64,000 bases of DNA from Rubripirellula reticaptiva. GTDB taxonomy: Bacteria; Planctomycetota; Planctomycetia; Pirellulales; Pirellulaceae. Each line of letters opens with the position of its first letter. Position 1 is the stretch's first letter. A program made the position numbers and the translations under genes. A model generated the notes under the pieces. The model searched no databases. It was not told where the DNA came from and saw only the letters and a list, made by a program, of their open reading frames with translations. Shown piece by piece: positions 1-11,200 of the stretch. The DNA lies in NCBI RefSeq assembly GCF_007860175.1, contig NZ_SJPX01000002.1, positions 124,001 through 188,000 of the forward strand, in the 5' to 3' direction.

Positions 1-275
1 CCGACCACAAATCCGAGGATTGCCAAACATGCCTAGGAACCGGTTACCAAGGTCAGATCGCGATCGCTAGCTGCGTGCGATTCGACGGCACCGATCCGGT
101 TGGAGAAGCCCTCTCAGATGCACTGACCGAGGGCGCGTCAACGGGCGTCATGCGCCGCGTCGCATCCGAATCGGGATACATCGATTTACACCGCCGTGCA
201 AAGCAATGTGTTGAAGCGGGATTCACGGACGAATCGGAAATCTACCGTGTGCTGGGTTCCAATCCTGCAAAATGA
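1..275 (+). CDS. GspE/PilB-family type II/IV secretion ATPase, C-terminal fragment (5' cut by window edge)
   Basis: The open frame enters from the left edge (first full codon at base 3) and stops with TGA at 273-275. The readable 90 residues begin with a CxxC pair (CQTC) followed by GTGYQGQIA. That matches the second half of the tetracysteine zinc element near the C-terminus of GspE/PilB ATPases, where the family usually reads C-x2-C-x3-GY-x-GR. The rest fits the family's C-terminal tail: a helical 'LHRRAKQCVEAGFT' segment and an 'EIYRVLG' end resembling the usual 'EVxRV'. The Walker motifs would lie outside the window. The protein should be a cytoplasmic hexameric ATPase that powers pseudopilus or type IV pilus assembly; which of the two cannot be told from this fragment. 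It converges on flgK with 27 bp between the stops. Confidence 0.8.
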   Translation, partial: DHKSEDCQTCLGTGYQGQIAIASCVRFDGTDPVGEALSDALTEGASTGVMRRVASESGYIDLHRRAKQCVEAGFTDESEIYRVLGSNPAK

Positions 276-302
276 AGCTGAATAAAGTCAAGTTTGAACA
301 GC

Positions 303-1991
303 TTACAGATTGACCAGCAAGTCAAGCATTTCGGCAGCCGTCGAAATCACTCTTGATGATGCTTGGAACGCGCGTTGGTAGCTAATCATCTTGATCGACT
401 CTTCGTCGATATTTACGCCAGTAATCGCCAAGTGCTGGCTTTGAAGCGTCGCGTAGAAATTCCGCAGGCCCTCACTCGAACTTCCTTGTAGGCTGATTTT
501 CTGCCCCAGTCCAGACACTGAACGCTCGTACGTTTGACGAACCGACTGACCGCCTAGGTTATCAAGCGGCTTGTCGACCAGGTCAATCAAGTTGGTCAAC
601 GTGTTGGTGTCCTCGGAGATCCCATTCTCGCTGATCGCCAAAAAATCTGCGTTCTCTTTCAGAACTGAATTGACCGCAATGTCGCCACCATTTCGTCCTG
701 TAAAGAATGTATTGATTCCAGCAGCCGCGACGAATCCGCTGGTGTCTTCACCAAAAACAAACTGAGCCGTTGGCGAATCCGACAGAATCTCGATACGACC
801 TTCACGTGTCACATTAGCGGTCAGACCATCGATCGCGTTGATATCGGCAACAATCGACTGGACGGTCGAATCGGTCACCTGTCCGAGCATACGAACGTTA
901 ATACGGTGATCGCTAATCACTGCACCGCTTTCGTCCACTATGCTCATGTCGAACGTACCATTGCTTGGGGTCCATGCAAGGTCCGCATCAACAAGTGGCA
1001 CGCCCGTGTTTGATTTGACCGTCGACAACAGACTGTCGTAACCGCGCCGCCCTTGACCTTGCGAGTGGACCTCGTTGACAGATCGAATCAACGAAGATGC
1101 CATCGCGTCGATGCTGTCGATGTAATCGCCAAAAACACTTCCAACCACTTCGTTAGTTGCACCCAACAATCCGCGAGTAGCAAGCAGCGGTGAATCCGTT
1201 TCAACGATCCGAATTTCGTTCGAACCTTTCTCGGAACTGTAAGCTGACTTGACTTCGCGGTAGTTGCCGTTGCTGACCAAATAGTCACCACCGACAAACA
1301 CCGCGATCGATCCACTTTCTTGTTCCTGAAAGTTCAAGTTGACGTATTCAGATAACTCTTCGAGGTCGCGATAACGTTGATCACGGAGTCCCGTCGCGTC
1401 ACTGTGCAGCACGCCCCCACCTTCGACCGTTGCGATTTCAAGGTTCAGTTTTGCAATGCTTTCAGTCAATCGATTGATGTCATTTGCAATCTGGTCTAAG
1501 TCGCCGTTCCAAAGCTCACGACGATCGATTGCCATATCGCGACTCTGGTTAATGTTATTGGCCAGAGTGTCAGCTTGCAGAATAACGAAGTCGCGAAGCG
1601 AACCGTCATTTGGCTGAGTCGAAAGCTCGTGCAGGGCATTGTTGAACAGAGTGAACTGCTGATTGAGCCCCTCGTTGTTCAGGTCGTTGGTCAATTCTTC
1701 GAGTTGCCCATACGCCTTGTCCAGCGCCTCGGAACCAGCTAGATCCGTCTTTGCGTTGAACATTCGCTCGGCAAGCTGTTGGTCAATGACCTGGACAATA
1801 CCAGTAGGCCGAACTCCCGTGCCCTTGATCAGCCCGCCTTCACGAACGGCAACCGACGCGACTTGTTCGAGATTCTGGCGGATGTAGCCGGGCGTGTTCG
1901 CGTTAGCAATGTTGTTGCCAACCACTTGCAACCCAATCTGGGCCGCATTGAGAGCACCGGCGGATTGCTGAATGGTTCCGAACAGACTCAT
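303..1991 (-). CDS. flgK: Flagellar hook-associated protein 1 (FlgK)
   Basis: This 562-residue protein forms the hook-filament junction and is exported through the flagellar type III apparatus. The N-terminus has the rod/hook helix signature (IGLQVVGNNIANANTPGY, about residues 17-34). The extreme C-terminus has the matching helix (NIDEESIKMISYQRAFQAS), which packs against the N-terminus in the assembled axial protein. The middle (about residues 330-430) has an 'IxDxxG...INxxxG' stretch like the flagellin/hook IN motif. The frame stays open back to 2033, but the family N-terminus MSLFGTIQQS and a weak AGGGA upstream support the ATG at 1991. No flgL, flgN or other flagellar gene is next to it. 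Upstream is the terminator of the giant gene and downstream is a convergent secretion ATPase, so it appears to be a single-gene unit. Confidence 0.95.
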   Translation of the reverse strand: MSLFGTIQQSAGALNAAQIGLQVVGNNIANANTPGYIRQNLEQVASVAVREGGLIKGTGVRPTGIVQVIDQQLAERMFNAKTDLAGSEALDKAYGQLEELTNDLNNEGLNQQFTLFNNALHELSTQPNDGSLRDFVILQADTLANNINQSRDMAIDRRELWNGDLDQIANDINRLTESIAKLNLEIATVEGGGVLHSDATGLRDQRYRDLEELSEYVNLNFQEQESGSIAVFVGGDYLVSNGNYREVKSAYSSEKGSNEIRIVETDSPLLATRGLLGATNEVVGSVFGDYIDSIDAMASSLIRSVNEVHSQGQGRRGYDSLLSTVKSNTGVPLVDADLAWTPSNGTFDMSIVDESGAVISDHRINVRMLGQVTDSTVQSIVADINAIDGLTANVTREGRIEILSDSPTAQFVFGEDTSGFVAAAGINTFFTGRNGGDIAVNSVLKENADFLAISENGISEDTNTLTNLIDLVDKPLDNLGGQSVRQTYERSVSGLGQKISLQGSSSEGLRNFYATLQSQHLAITGVNIDEESIKMISYQRAFQASSRVISTAAEMLDLLVNL

Positions 1992-2216
1992 CGCGTTTCC
2001 CTGTGTCCCTCGATGAAAGCAGCATCCGCGCACGGTAATAACCGCGACATCTTCCCTGACTATCGACCAACCGGACCCTCACAATCCACAAATTCGCAAC
2101 CTTAGAGGGTGCGATGTTTCATGCCGCGGGGTACTCAGAACACACCCCGACTTCAAGAAGGAAGCGCCGCCGAGGGTCTGCCGCCAAACGAAGTAGTGGA
2201 ATCCGGGAACCAAGAC

Positions 2217-2259
2217 AAAAAAAACCAGAACAGCGCCGGAAATCCGATCGCTGTTCCAG
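2217..2259 (-). terminator. Rho-independent terminator of giant gene A
   Basis: On the minus strand, about 16 bases past the TAA of the 6561-residue gene, the arms GAACAGCG and CGCTGTTC (2249-2256 and 2228-2235) pair perfectly. The stem extends outward by two G-U pairs and a G-C pair. The loop can itself form a short CGGA/TCCG helix. The stem is followed by TGG and a run of eight T (plus-strand A8 at 2217-2224). It should separate the giant gene from flgK, whose start lies about 225 bp further on. Confidence 0.85.
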
Positions 2260-2274
2260 TTAGTTAAGTCCTGT

Positions 2275-5200
2275 TTAGATCAAGCCAAGAATGGCTGCAT
2301 CGATCGCTGAAGACGTTTCTTCCTGATCGCTTGTTTCACGATCACTCGCAATCAAGTCCATCCAGTCTTCCGATTTTGAATCGCTTGCCACTGATGTGTC
2401 AACCAACTTGGATTCGCTCGCCAATGATGTGACCGGGAAAACCTCATCGAGTTCGCGTTCCCAAACCGAACCAACCGAATCAGCCTCGCTACGCAGCACG
2501 TCGGCTCCGAATAGCGACACGCTTGTTACCAAATCAGTATCAACCTGTGAATCCGAAACCTGTTCACCACTGACGCGGTTGTTGATTCGGCTCAGTTGGT
2601 TGATGACACGAAGTGCGTCCAACGAACTAATCGTTTGGTCACCCGAAACGTCATAGTAGTTTGGCCCACGGTCGTCCGAAGTAACGGGGATGCGTCCGTC
2701 ACCATTGCCGCTGCGGGACAGACGGTTGATGATCAACAACGCATCGATCGCGGTTACAAAACCGTCATCATTAACGTCGCTGAATTCATCCGGGTTCTGC
2801 AATCGGCTAGCTACCACTTGAACAGTGACAGTTGCAATGCTGCTTGGACGACCCTCGTTATCAAGAATTTGATACTGGAACTCGTCCGAACCAACAAAAC
2901 CTGGTAGCGGCAGATACTGGATCGTACCATCGGAAAGTGGAACCGCCTCGCCGCGACCTGGATCGGTCACGATTGTGATGCTGGCCAGATCCAACGTGCC
3001 GTCCGGATCGGTATCGTTCGCTGTAACGTTGATCACAACAGCTTCGGCCAAGAATGTGCCCGCCGCGTCATCCCGAGCAATCGGGCTAGCATTTGCCGAG
3101 ATCGTTACTGTGGCCTCGGAACTACGAAGCCCCTGATCGTCCGCAACCGTGTAACGGAAGATATCTTCTTCCGAGAAACTGCTAAACGGCGTGTAGATCA
3201 ATGAACCATCGGTTTGGATGGCAAGCGAACCGAATGCTGGTTGCAACGTAATTTGAAGCGAGCTTACATCGATGGTGCCATCGATATCGGTGTCGTTGTC
3301 CAACACACGAATGATTGTGGGACCACTGGGGTTGAGCGTCGGCAAATCAGCGACCAACCGCGGTGCATCGTTAATTCCCGTTACGGTAATGGCGACGGTC
3401 GTCAAATTACTGGTCAATCCAGACGCGTCGACAAGTGAGTACGCGAACGAATCCACCAACGACCCGCCATCAGGGAGTGACTGCAAGGCAACCGCATTCG
3501 ACGGATCATAGGTGATCACACCCGTCATTTGGTTGTAGGTCACTCGAGCACCACTGACTGACAACGAGTTTGCCGGCATAACCAACTGAACGTTCTCCGA
3601 CGTATTGGTTAGCAAGTCAGGGTCAATGTCATTGGCCAACAGTTCCGCCACTGTGATTTCAAACGCGGTGTCCTCGTCACCCGTGAACACATCCGAGACT
3701 GCACGCGGCGCGTCGTTAACTTCCGTGATGACGATACTAAATGTCATCACAGGCGTTTCGGCACCTTCCGAATCACGCGCAACCACGCTGATCGGAACCG
3801 GCCCAGCATTTACGCTGTTGGCATTCGGTGCCGGCGTAAAGCGAAGAATTCCGGCAGGAGTAATCGTCGGCTGCTCGGTAAACAATGCCGCGAACTCATC
3901 TGCCAACGGCAATACGTCGAAAGCAACGGTTTGCGATGACTCATCCGCCGGTCCAGGCGAAATGTTCGACGCTTGCAATGTGCTGAACGGTCCGCTGTCC
4001 TCGGGACGCGTGATCGTTGAGCTGACAAGCGTGTAGGTTGGCGGATCGTTGATCGCGGCAACATCAATCGTAAAGGTCCGAGGTGGACTACTGACTGATT
4101 CGTCACCGATACCTGAGTCGTTAGGTCCGTCATCTTGCAAGACAACTTCGAACACAGCCAAGCCATTGGCATCCGGACGAGTTTGGTACTGCAAACTCCA
4201 CACACCAGTGGCCTGATCAAACACAGCCTGTGGTGGCGATAAGAACAAATCAGTGTTGGCCGATGTCTGCGTGAAGACGAACTGCAATTCCTGTGCTGGC
4301 GTGCCACGGAATCCGGACAATTCGTCCGCTGCCGTTGAAGGCCCAGCAATCACATTGGTTACCCAGTTTGGAATCGTTACCAGCCCTTGGTCCTCATCGC
4401 TCGAGACATTACCAGCACTGCTGAATTGTGGTCTGTCATTTACCGGAAGCACTTCAAACGTGACTGTGTTCGATGCAATTCGCGGATCACTAACAGCCGC
4501 TCCCGAGGATCCAACTGTGATTCCGTTATCGATCACCGTGTAGATGAACGAGTCGGTCCCCACAAAGTTCTCTCGTGGTCGGTACAACAATCTTGGCGTG
4601 CCACCGGTAGTGACCAGCTGCAGCGAGCCGCCTTGAGCACTCGACTGAGGAATCGGTGACCCCAACGATACCGTTTGATTTCCGCCAACTCGCGGCAAGA
4701 TATCTGCAGATTCACTCGTCGCACCCAGGTTCGGTCCTGGGAAGTAGACATCCAACAATCCTCGCGAAGTGTTATCACCATCGACAAGGATCTCGAACAG
4801 ACCGTCTTCCAACATCGTGAACGAAAGCGGCGCCGCATTCGGATCAACAATTGGCGGATCGTTCACCGGATTGATGTTGATCGTCAACGTAATCGGAACC
4901 GAAGAAATCAAGTCGCCACGCGTCGTGTTATCCGAAAGAGTTCCATCTCGGTTCTGGTCGCTCAGCACAACTTCGAAGCGGAACTCACCGAACACATTGG
5001 CAGCCGACCGGAACGTCAACAATCCAGTTTGCTCATCAATCGTCGGATAGACACTGAAGAAGTCTTCGGAATCTTCGATTGGGAAGTCCAGCGACGTCAC
5101 AGTGAACTCAACCAATTGACCAGTGTTCACGTCAACTTCGTCGAACGCGGTTGTTGGTGGTCCGGCACTAATGTTGGTCGCGTAGTTATCGAATTGAATC

Positions 5201-8200
5201 AACTGGGTGTCTTCTTGAACGGTAATGTCCAAGGTTGCCGTGTTGAATTGAGGACGGTCATTGACCGGCGTCAAAAACAACTCGACTCGGTTCGACGAAG
5301 TCAACCGATCTGGCACCAATGCCGAAGCCGTCAAGTCAAACGTTTCGCCCCCGTTTGGATTGTCGTCACGCACAAGGTACGTGAAGGAATCCAAACCTGC
5401 GAACGACGAGTTGAAGTCCGTCGGTGGTCGATAGTTCAATCCAATCAATTGATCGTTTGAATCAAACACAGGCGTCAGTACACCACCACGATCGGTGGTG
5501 CGGAACAATCCGCCCGTTGTCGAGGCGTTTCCTGCACTCAAGAACTCGAGCGTCTGTGATCCACCCTCGAATGCCCCAGCCTCATTGTCCGGACCAACGT
5601 TGAAGACGTCTAGCAAACCGACTCGGCTGTATCCAACGGCGGCAGCGCGACGAAGCGGAATGAAGTAGTCCTGAACCACGCCCGCCGCCTGGGTGTTGTC
5701 TTCACGAAGCGTGTACCGAATCGTGGCGTCATCGATGTTGCCATCGTTGTCGCTATCGATGTTCGCAACCGAGTAGGCGTCATCCGCATCGCGAGTGTCC
5801 GAACGAGGATTTAGCGTCGAACTAAATCGTGGTGCATCGTTCACTGGTCGCACATTGACCGTAAAAGTCGATTGCGTTTGGCGCGAAACGAATCCAGCTG
5901 TTCCTGCTTCGGCATCGGTAGCGACAACCACAAAGGTCGCCGTACCAATCGCATCCGGTGCAGGATAGATCGTCAAATGTCCGTCGGGGCTTAGTTCAGG
6001 CAGTCGTGTGAACAAACCAGCCGGGACAGTCGACGGACCGTTGAGCGCGACCGGGAAGCTGAACGAAACCGTTTGACGCTGGACTTCATCCGTCGCCGTT
6101 GCCGGTCCTGGCAAAATATTGGTGACGAATCCGGCGATCGTCGTACCCTGACTATCGTCCCGTTCAAGCACATTGATTGAGGCATTTGGCACCGTGAAGG
6201 TCGGCGCGTCGTTCGCTTCGTTGATCACGATGGTGACCGTTGCCGCGTTTGACGACCGTACCGCGGGCAAGTTGAACTGAGCACCGCCCTGTGGGTTCGT
6301 GGTCAAGCCATCGTCTTCGATCACATAAGTAAAAGTGTCGTTCGGACCGAACGGTGTTCGACCGTTGTAGTCCGCGGTGGTCACCAATCGTCCCGTGGTG
6401 AAGATGCCGTCAACGAAATCGAATTCGTAGGTGCCGCCTTGATCACTCGCGAGCGTCAGCACCTCAGCACCAACACCAGTTAAGGATTGTGCATCAACCG
6501 TTCCTGCCGACGTCGTAAATGCAACCACTCGCAGGTTAGCCGTCTGCTCCGATTCGTTGAATGGAGCCACCAAAGTTGGATCAAAAGTTCCAGAGACGGC
6601 AGGCGTTTCACCCACCGCACCCAAGATCAATTGGTCTCTCGTGAACGCGAACGCAGCCCCCGTTCCAGCATCGCTCGATTCCGTGTACGACAACGCTCGA
6701 TCGAAGGCGACCGGTTCATCATTGACGGGCTGAATCGAAACGGTAACCGTGCCATCAACCGACGTTAGCGGCACAAGCGGACGGGTGCCTGTCAACGATT
6801 CGTTGATGCCTTCGTCGCGAGCCGAATAGGTGAAGATCACATCGCCGAAGACATTCGCTGCGGGTGTGAAGATAATCTCACCAGCAACCAGCTCGACCGT
6901 ACCTTGGGTGCCGTCAAGCATAGCAACAGAGGTGACAGTCAAACCTGTGTCGTTCTGACTAGTTGGGGTGTTTTCATCAGCAGCGGTCAACGGTCCTCGC
7001 GAATCGTTTTGCAACAAGAACGCAGGGTTGATCGTCAATGCAACATCTTCGGTTGGCGTCGCGCCACCGAATGTTTCCCAATCGGTCAATACGTTCGCGG
7101 CATCTGGCCCCAGTGGGCCAACCGAAATCACGTCGGCAATCAATCTTGGCGGATCGTTTTGCGGAGCAACATCGATCGTCGCTGTTGACGCCAACGAATC
7201 CAGCGATGGTCCATAAACATACGAGTTGTTGATTAAATCAATCGCAACACCATTGTCGCGAATCACATAGGTGAACGAATCTGTCAATATCGGCAGAGCT
7301 GGTGGCGGATTATCACGATTAAGGTCTTGGCCAGACAAGTAACGCAGTTCGATCAGCGAGCCGCTGTCGTTGAACAACGCAATCGCTGAACCACGAGCCG
7401 TGCTGAATCGTTTACCGGCCGTCACACTGGAAGCCGAGACTTCAATGCGATTCGGATTCGCAGAGCCATCGCGGACCGAGGCCGAAACGCCAAGCGTCGT
7501 TCCAGCGAGTTCACTTTGGATCGCCGCAGCCAAATTCGCAGCCGCCGAAGCGCGTGCTGCCGGCGACACTGGATCCGCGAACTCCAACACTGGCACGCCA
7601 ACGTTTCCGCTAGCGGCAGTCGCTCCGGTTGCCAAAAACTCGAACGTCGTCGCTTGTCCTGCGATCGTTAACGTGACCGTATCACCCATGACCGGGGTCG
7701 CCCCCGCGGTGGTGGCTTGCGGAACGGCAAGCAAGTCAATGAACTGACCGCCTGCGGTTGCGGAAACTCCGAATACAGCAGCGTTACTTGAAACGGCTGC
7801 AATAACTTCAGGTGTAAAGGACACCGCAATCGTATCAGCGGTCGCAATAGCCGACAAAACCGGTGTGGTGGTTCCAAACTCAGCAACGATGCTTTCAGCC
7901 AATCGAGTCGCGATCGAGCCTGTCGTCTCACCTGCAACCAACGGAATCGCGATCGTGCCGGCTTGAGCAATCCCGCCAACCGGAACCAATTCAAATGTCG
8001 ACGACACGCCCGCGAATGCCAAGCTGAACACGTCGCCGCTGACCGCGTCATTGATCTGCAGATTCAAGCCAAGCCCATTGCTGGTCACGGTCACGTTACC
8101 AGTTGCTGAAGCCGAATTTGCCGCTGTGATCGGCGTTCCGCCGGATCCTTCGACGGCTACGACTCTTAGCGACGCCAACTGATTCTCTTCGTTCAGCAAC

Positions 8201-11200
8201 GCATCGTTTACCGTATTTCCGGATCCACCAAACGGCGGTACGTAGTTGGCATCGGCATCGGCGACTGCATCCACCATCAATTGCTCGGCCGTGATGGTTA
8301 GCGGCAAATCTTCTTGGGCGATGAAGTCTTGATCGCTACCGCCTGGCACGTCGTTGACCGGAGCAACATTGATTGTCACAGTCGCGAACGAGTTCAACGA
8401 TACCGAACTTGAACTTTCGTTTGGCTGAGTGCTCAAACGATACGTGAAAGTATCAACGCCGTTGAAGTCGGGATTCGGGCGGTAGACGAAGTGTCCTGTC
8501 GATGAATCGAGACTCACCAACGTTCCGTTCGTTGGCAAATCGCCGGCGATGTACTGAAGCGGCAAGAAAGTGTTGACAGGCAACACATCACCATCGCTGA
8601 TCGACAGTTCACCGTCGGCTAGCGTATCAAGCAACGAGTCTTCATTAATCGAGTAAGTGTCATCGTCCGGCGCTGGCAGATCCACACCAATCACTTGCAC
8701 GCGATAGTCTTCGACTTCGCCACCGATCGCAACACCGGTTGGCAGTAGATTGCCCGACTCGCTGATTCGAACTCGCATCCAAGTCGTGCCTTCGACCGCA
8801 TTGCTCGGCGTGAACACAGTCAACGTATTGAAAGATCCATTGACCGGATCGCCGGTGACAGGGACGTTGGCCAAGACTTGCTCGTCGGCCTCGAATGTGT
8901 TGCTTTGGTCAAAGTCAATCCAAACATGCAGCAGACCGGCGCCGAACACTTCGACATCAACGTTGGTCCCTGCGGGATCCTTCGGATTCAAGAAGCCAAG
9001 AACGTCTTCTGGACGAACGTTGGTTGGATCCGTTCCTCGCTGTGTGAAGACGCTATAGGTCGTGCCGTTGGCGATAAGTTCACCCTGCAGCACGCCGTCT
9101 TCATCGTCGGTTGCATTGATCGTAAAGGCTGTATCACCATTCTTGGCGATCAACAATCCATCATCTGTTTGTGGCAGAGCACCACGTACCGCCGTCACCA
9201 ACTTTGTAGTAATTTCCGACAGAGTTTCCAACGGACTGAACGTGACCCCGATGTTGGTTCCGATTGGATTGGCGTTCAACTCAATCAGCTCGAACGTGTA
9301 AACCGTTCCCTCGACCGTGATCGATATCGTTTCGCCACCAAGCGGCATCGCATCCAGCGTTGTCAATACGGTGTTCGGAATCGCCAATGGATCGATCATG
9401 AAGATATCAGGCTGGCCACCGGGCGACGCCGAAGTGACATTAACCAACAATGGCGTGTCGTCTTGGTCGACCGGCTTACCGTCGGCTTCGCTATCGATGA
9501 ACTTACCAAGTCGCGGCAGTCCTTGCGTACCGATGGTGTGGCGAGCGCCATTGTCGGCAACCAAAGTGCTGTAGTTGACCGGAGCATCGCCGAAGTCAAA
9601 CACGACTTCTGGCATGATGATAGTAAAGCGAGTCTCGTCGTTCGTACGCGTTTCGCTGACCGGATTGCCGGCCAAGTCCGTGATCGCTGGCGTCAACACC
9701 CCAAGATCGGTTTCAGGTCCGCCTGCGACCGTGCCACGAAGCGACGATGCCCCCGCGATCAAGATCGTTCCACCGCCGGCCTCGAACGTTGAAACAGTGA
9801 GTGGCGTCGACGCAATCGCGCCTTGCAAGGTTGCAGCGATCGAAGTCCGCGGGCTGGTTGGCAAGTAGTTCACCAGAATCGCACCACCACTGATGCCACC
9901 GGGAATCAAACCCGCCGTACCACCGGTGACCGATGTTGCGACCGCTGAAACGGCCACCGACGGTTCGCCAATGAAGAACGTATCACCGACCGAAGTCGCG
10001 AACAATTCACCGGGGAACGTTGCCGTGATTGCGGCCGCCGATTTGGCGGCGATCCCACCGATCAAATCAGTCGGTTGCAAAACAACTAAACGATTTGGCG
10101 AAACCAAGTTTGGATCGGTCGTATAAACGAACGTTGATGTGTTGCCACCACTGGTCACAGAAAATGTCTTGCCAGCGATCGTTGCACCGGTTTCAGCAGG
10201 CGGCACGGTCAGCGACAACCGACCTGCCACGCCCGGCTGTCCTTGCAATGTCAATGTGCTGCCCGTCAAGTCGATCGTATCGGTAACCTTGCCGCCAAGA
10301 ACGACGGTACCGTTTTCCGAAGCGACTGCACCGCCCAAACCAAGCGGCTGAACTCGCACCGACTGGACGATTGCCTCAGCGATTTCCACCGGTGTGCTTT
10401 GGCGACTGAACGAAACCGGGACATTGGCTGAATCTGAAAGTGATCCGTCGATGTCGAACTCGAACGTCCTCGTTTCGGTCGTGGTCGAGTACACAAAAGT
10501 TTGGCCGTCGGCGATACCGTCGGGTTGTCCAGAAACGGTCAATCCCGAACTTGCCGAGGCCACTGTGTGACCGGCAAGTGTGCCCAGTTGAATCTGGTCA
10601 TCGTCAATCGCAACGGGAGCCAAATCCAAGAACTCGCGTACCGTTTGGCCGGCTCCGCCAGGGGCAGGCAAATTGAACGATGCGAGCACCGCATTTCGCA
10701 CTTGTGTCAAAGTACTAGCCGATCCCAATTCAACCGGTACACGCCCACCCGTTGTCGATCCCGTCAAATTGAATTCGAACGTCAACGAGTTCCCCGATGG
10801 TGAACTGATCACAAACGTTTCGCGGTCGACAAACGCGTTGTTGGCGCCTTCAACCGTCAACAAAGTCGTCTGAGGAATGGTCAGTGCGAAACCGCTCTCG
10901 TACTCGAACGTAACAACGTTGCCGTTGCTGTCCGTCACGGTCACTTGATCACCATCGCTGATTTCGCTACCCGCTGGTGCTTGATAAGCGATACGAGTTT
11001 GATTGTTCAGCGTGACTTCATAAACCGCATCCGTTCGCCACAAACCAGCCAACGGCGTCAAACGAATCAATCGACTGTTGTCGCTGTAGCCAAAGGTGTA
11101 ATCAACGCCAGGAACCAGACGCTGTCCATTTTCGGTCAACAGAACGGTTTCTTGCGTGATCGTCCGTCCGTCCGGACCGGAACCCGATGGGTCGGTCAGT

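Noticed and set aside
275-303. Possible bidirectional terminator between the GspE-like gene and flgK (AAGCTG/CAGCTT arms)
   Set aside because: Only six base pairs around an 18-base loop and no T run in either direction.
2818-8690. CRISPR or DNA-level tandem repeat explanation for the regular spacing in giant gene A
   Set aside because: The periodicity is at protein level (cadherin-like modules) with diverged DNA; no short identical repeats with spacers.
8878-9792. 304-codon plus-strand frame inside giant gene A
   Set aside because: Antisense shadow of the GEVED region; composition unlike real proteins of the window.
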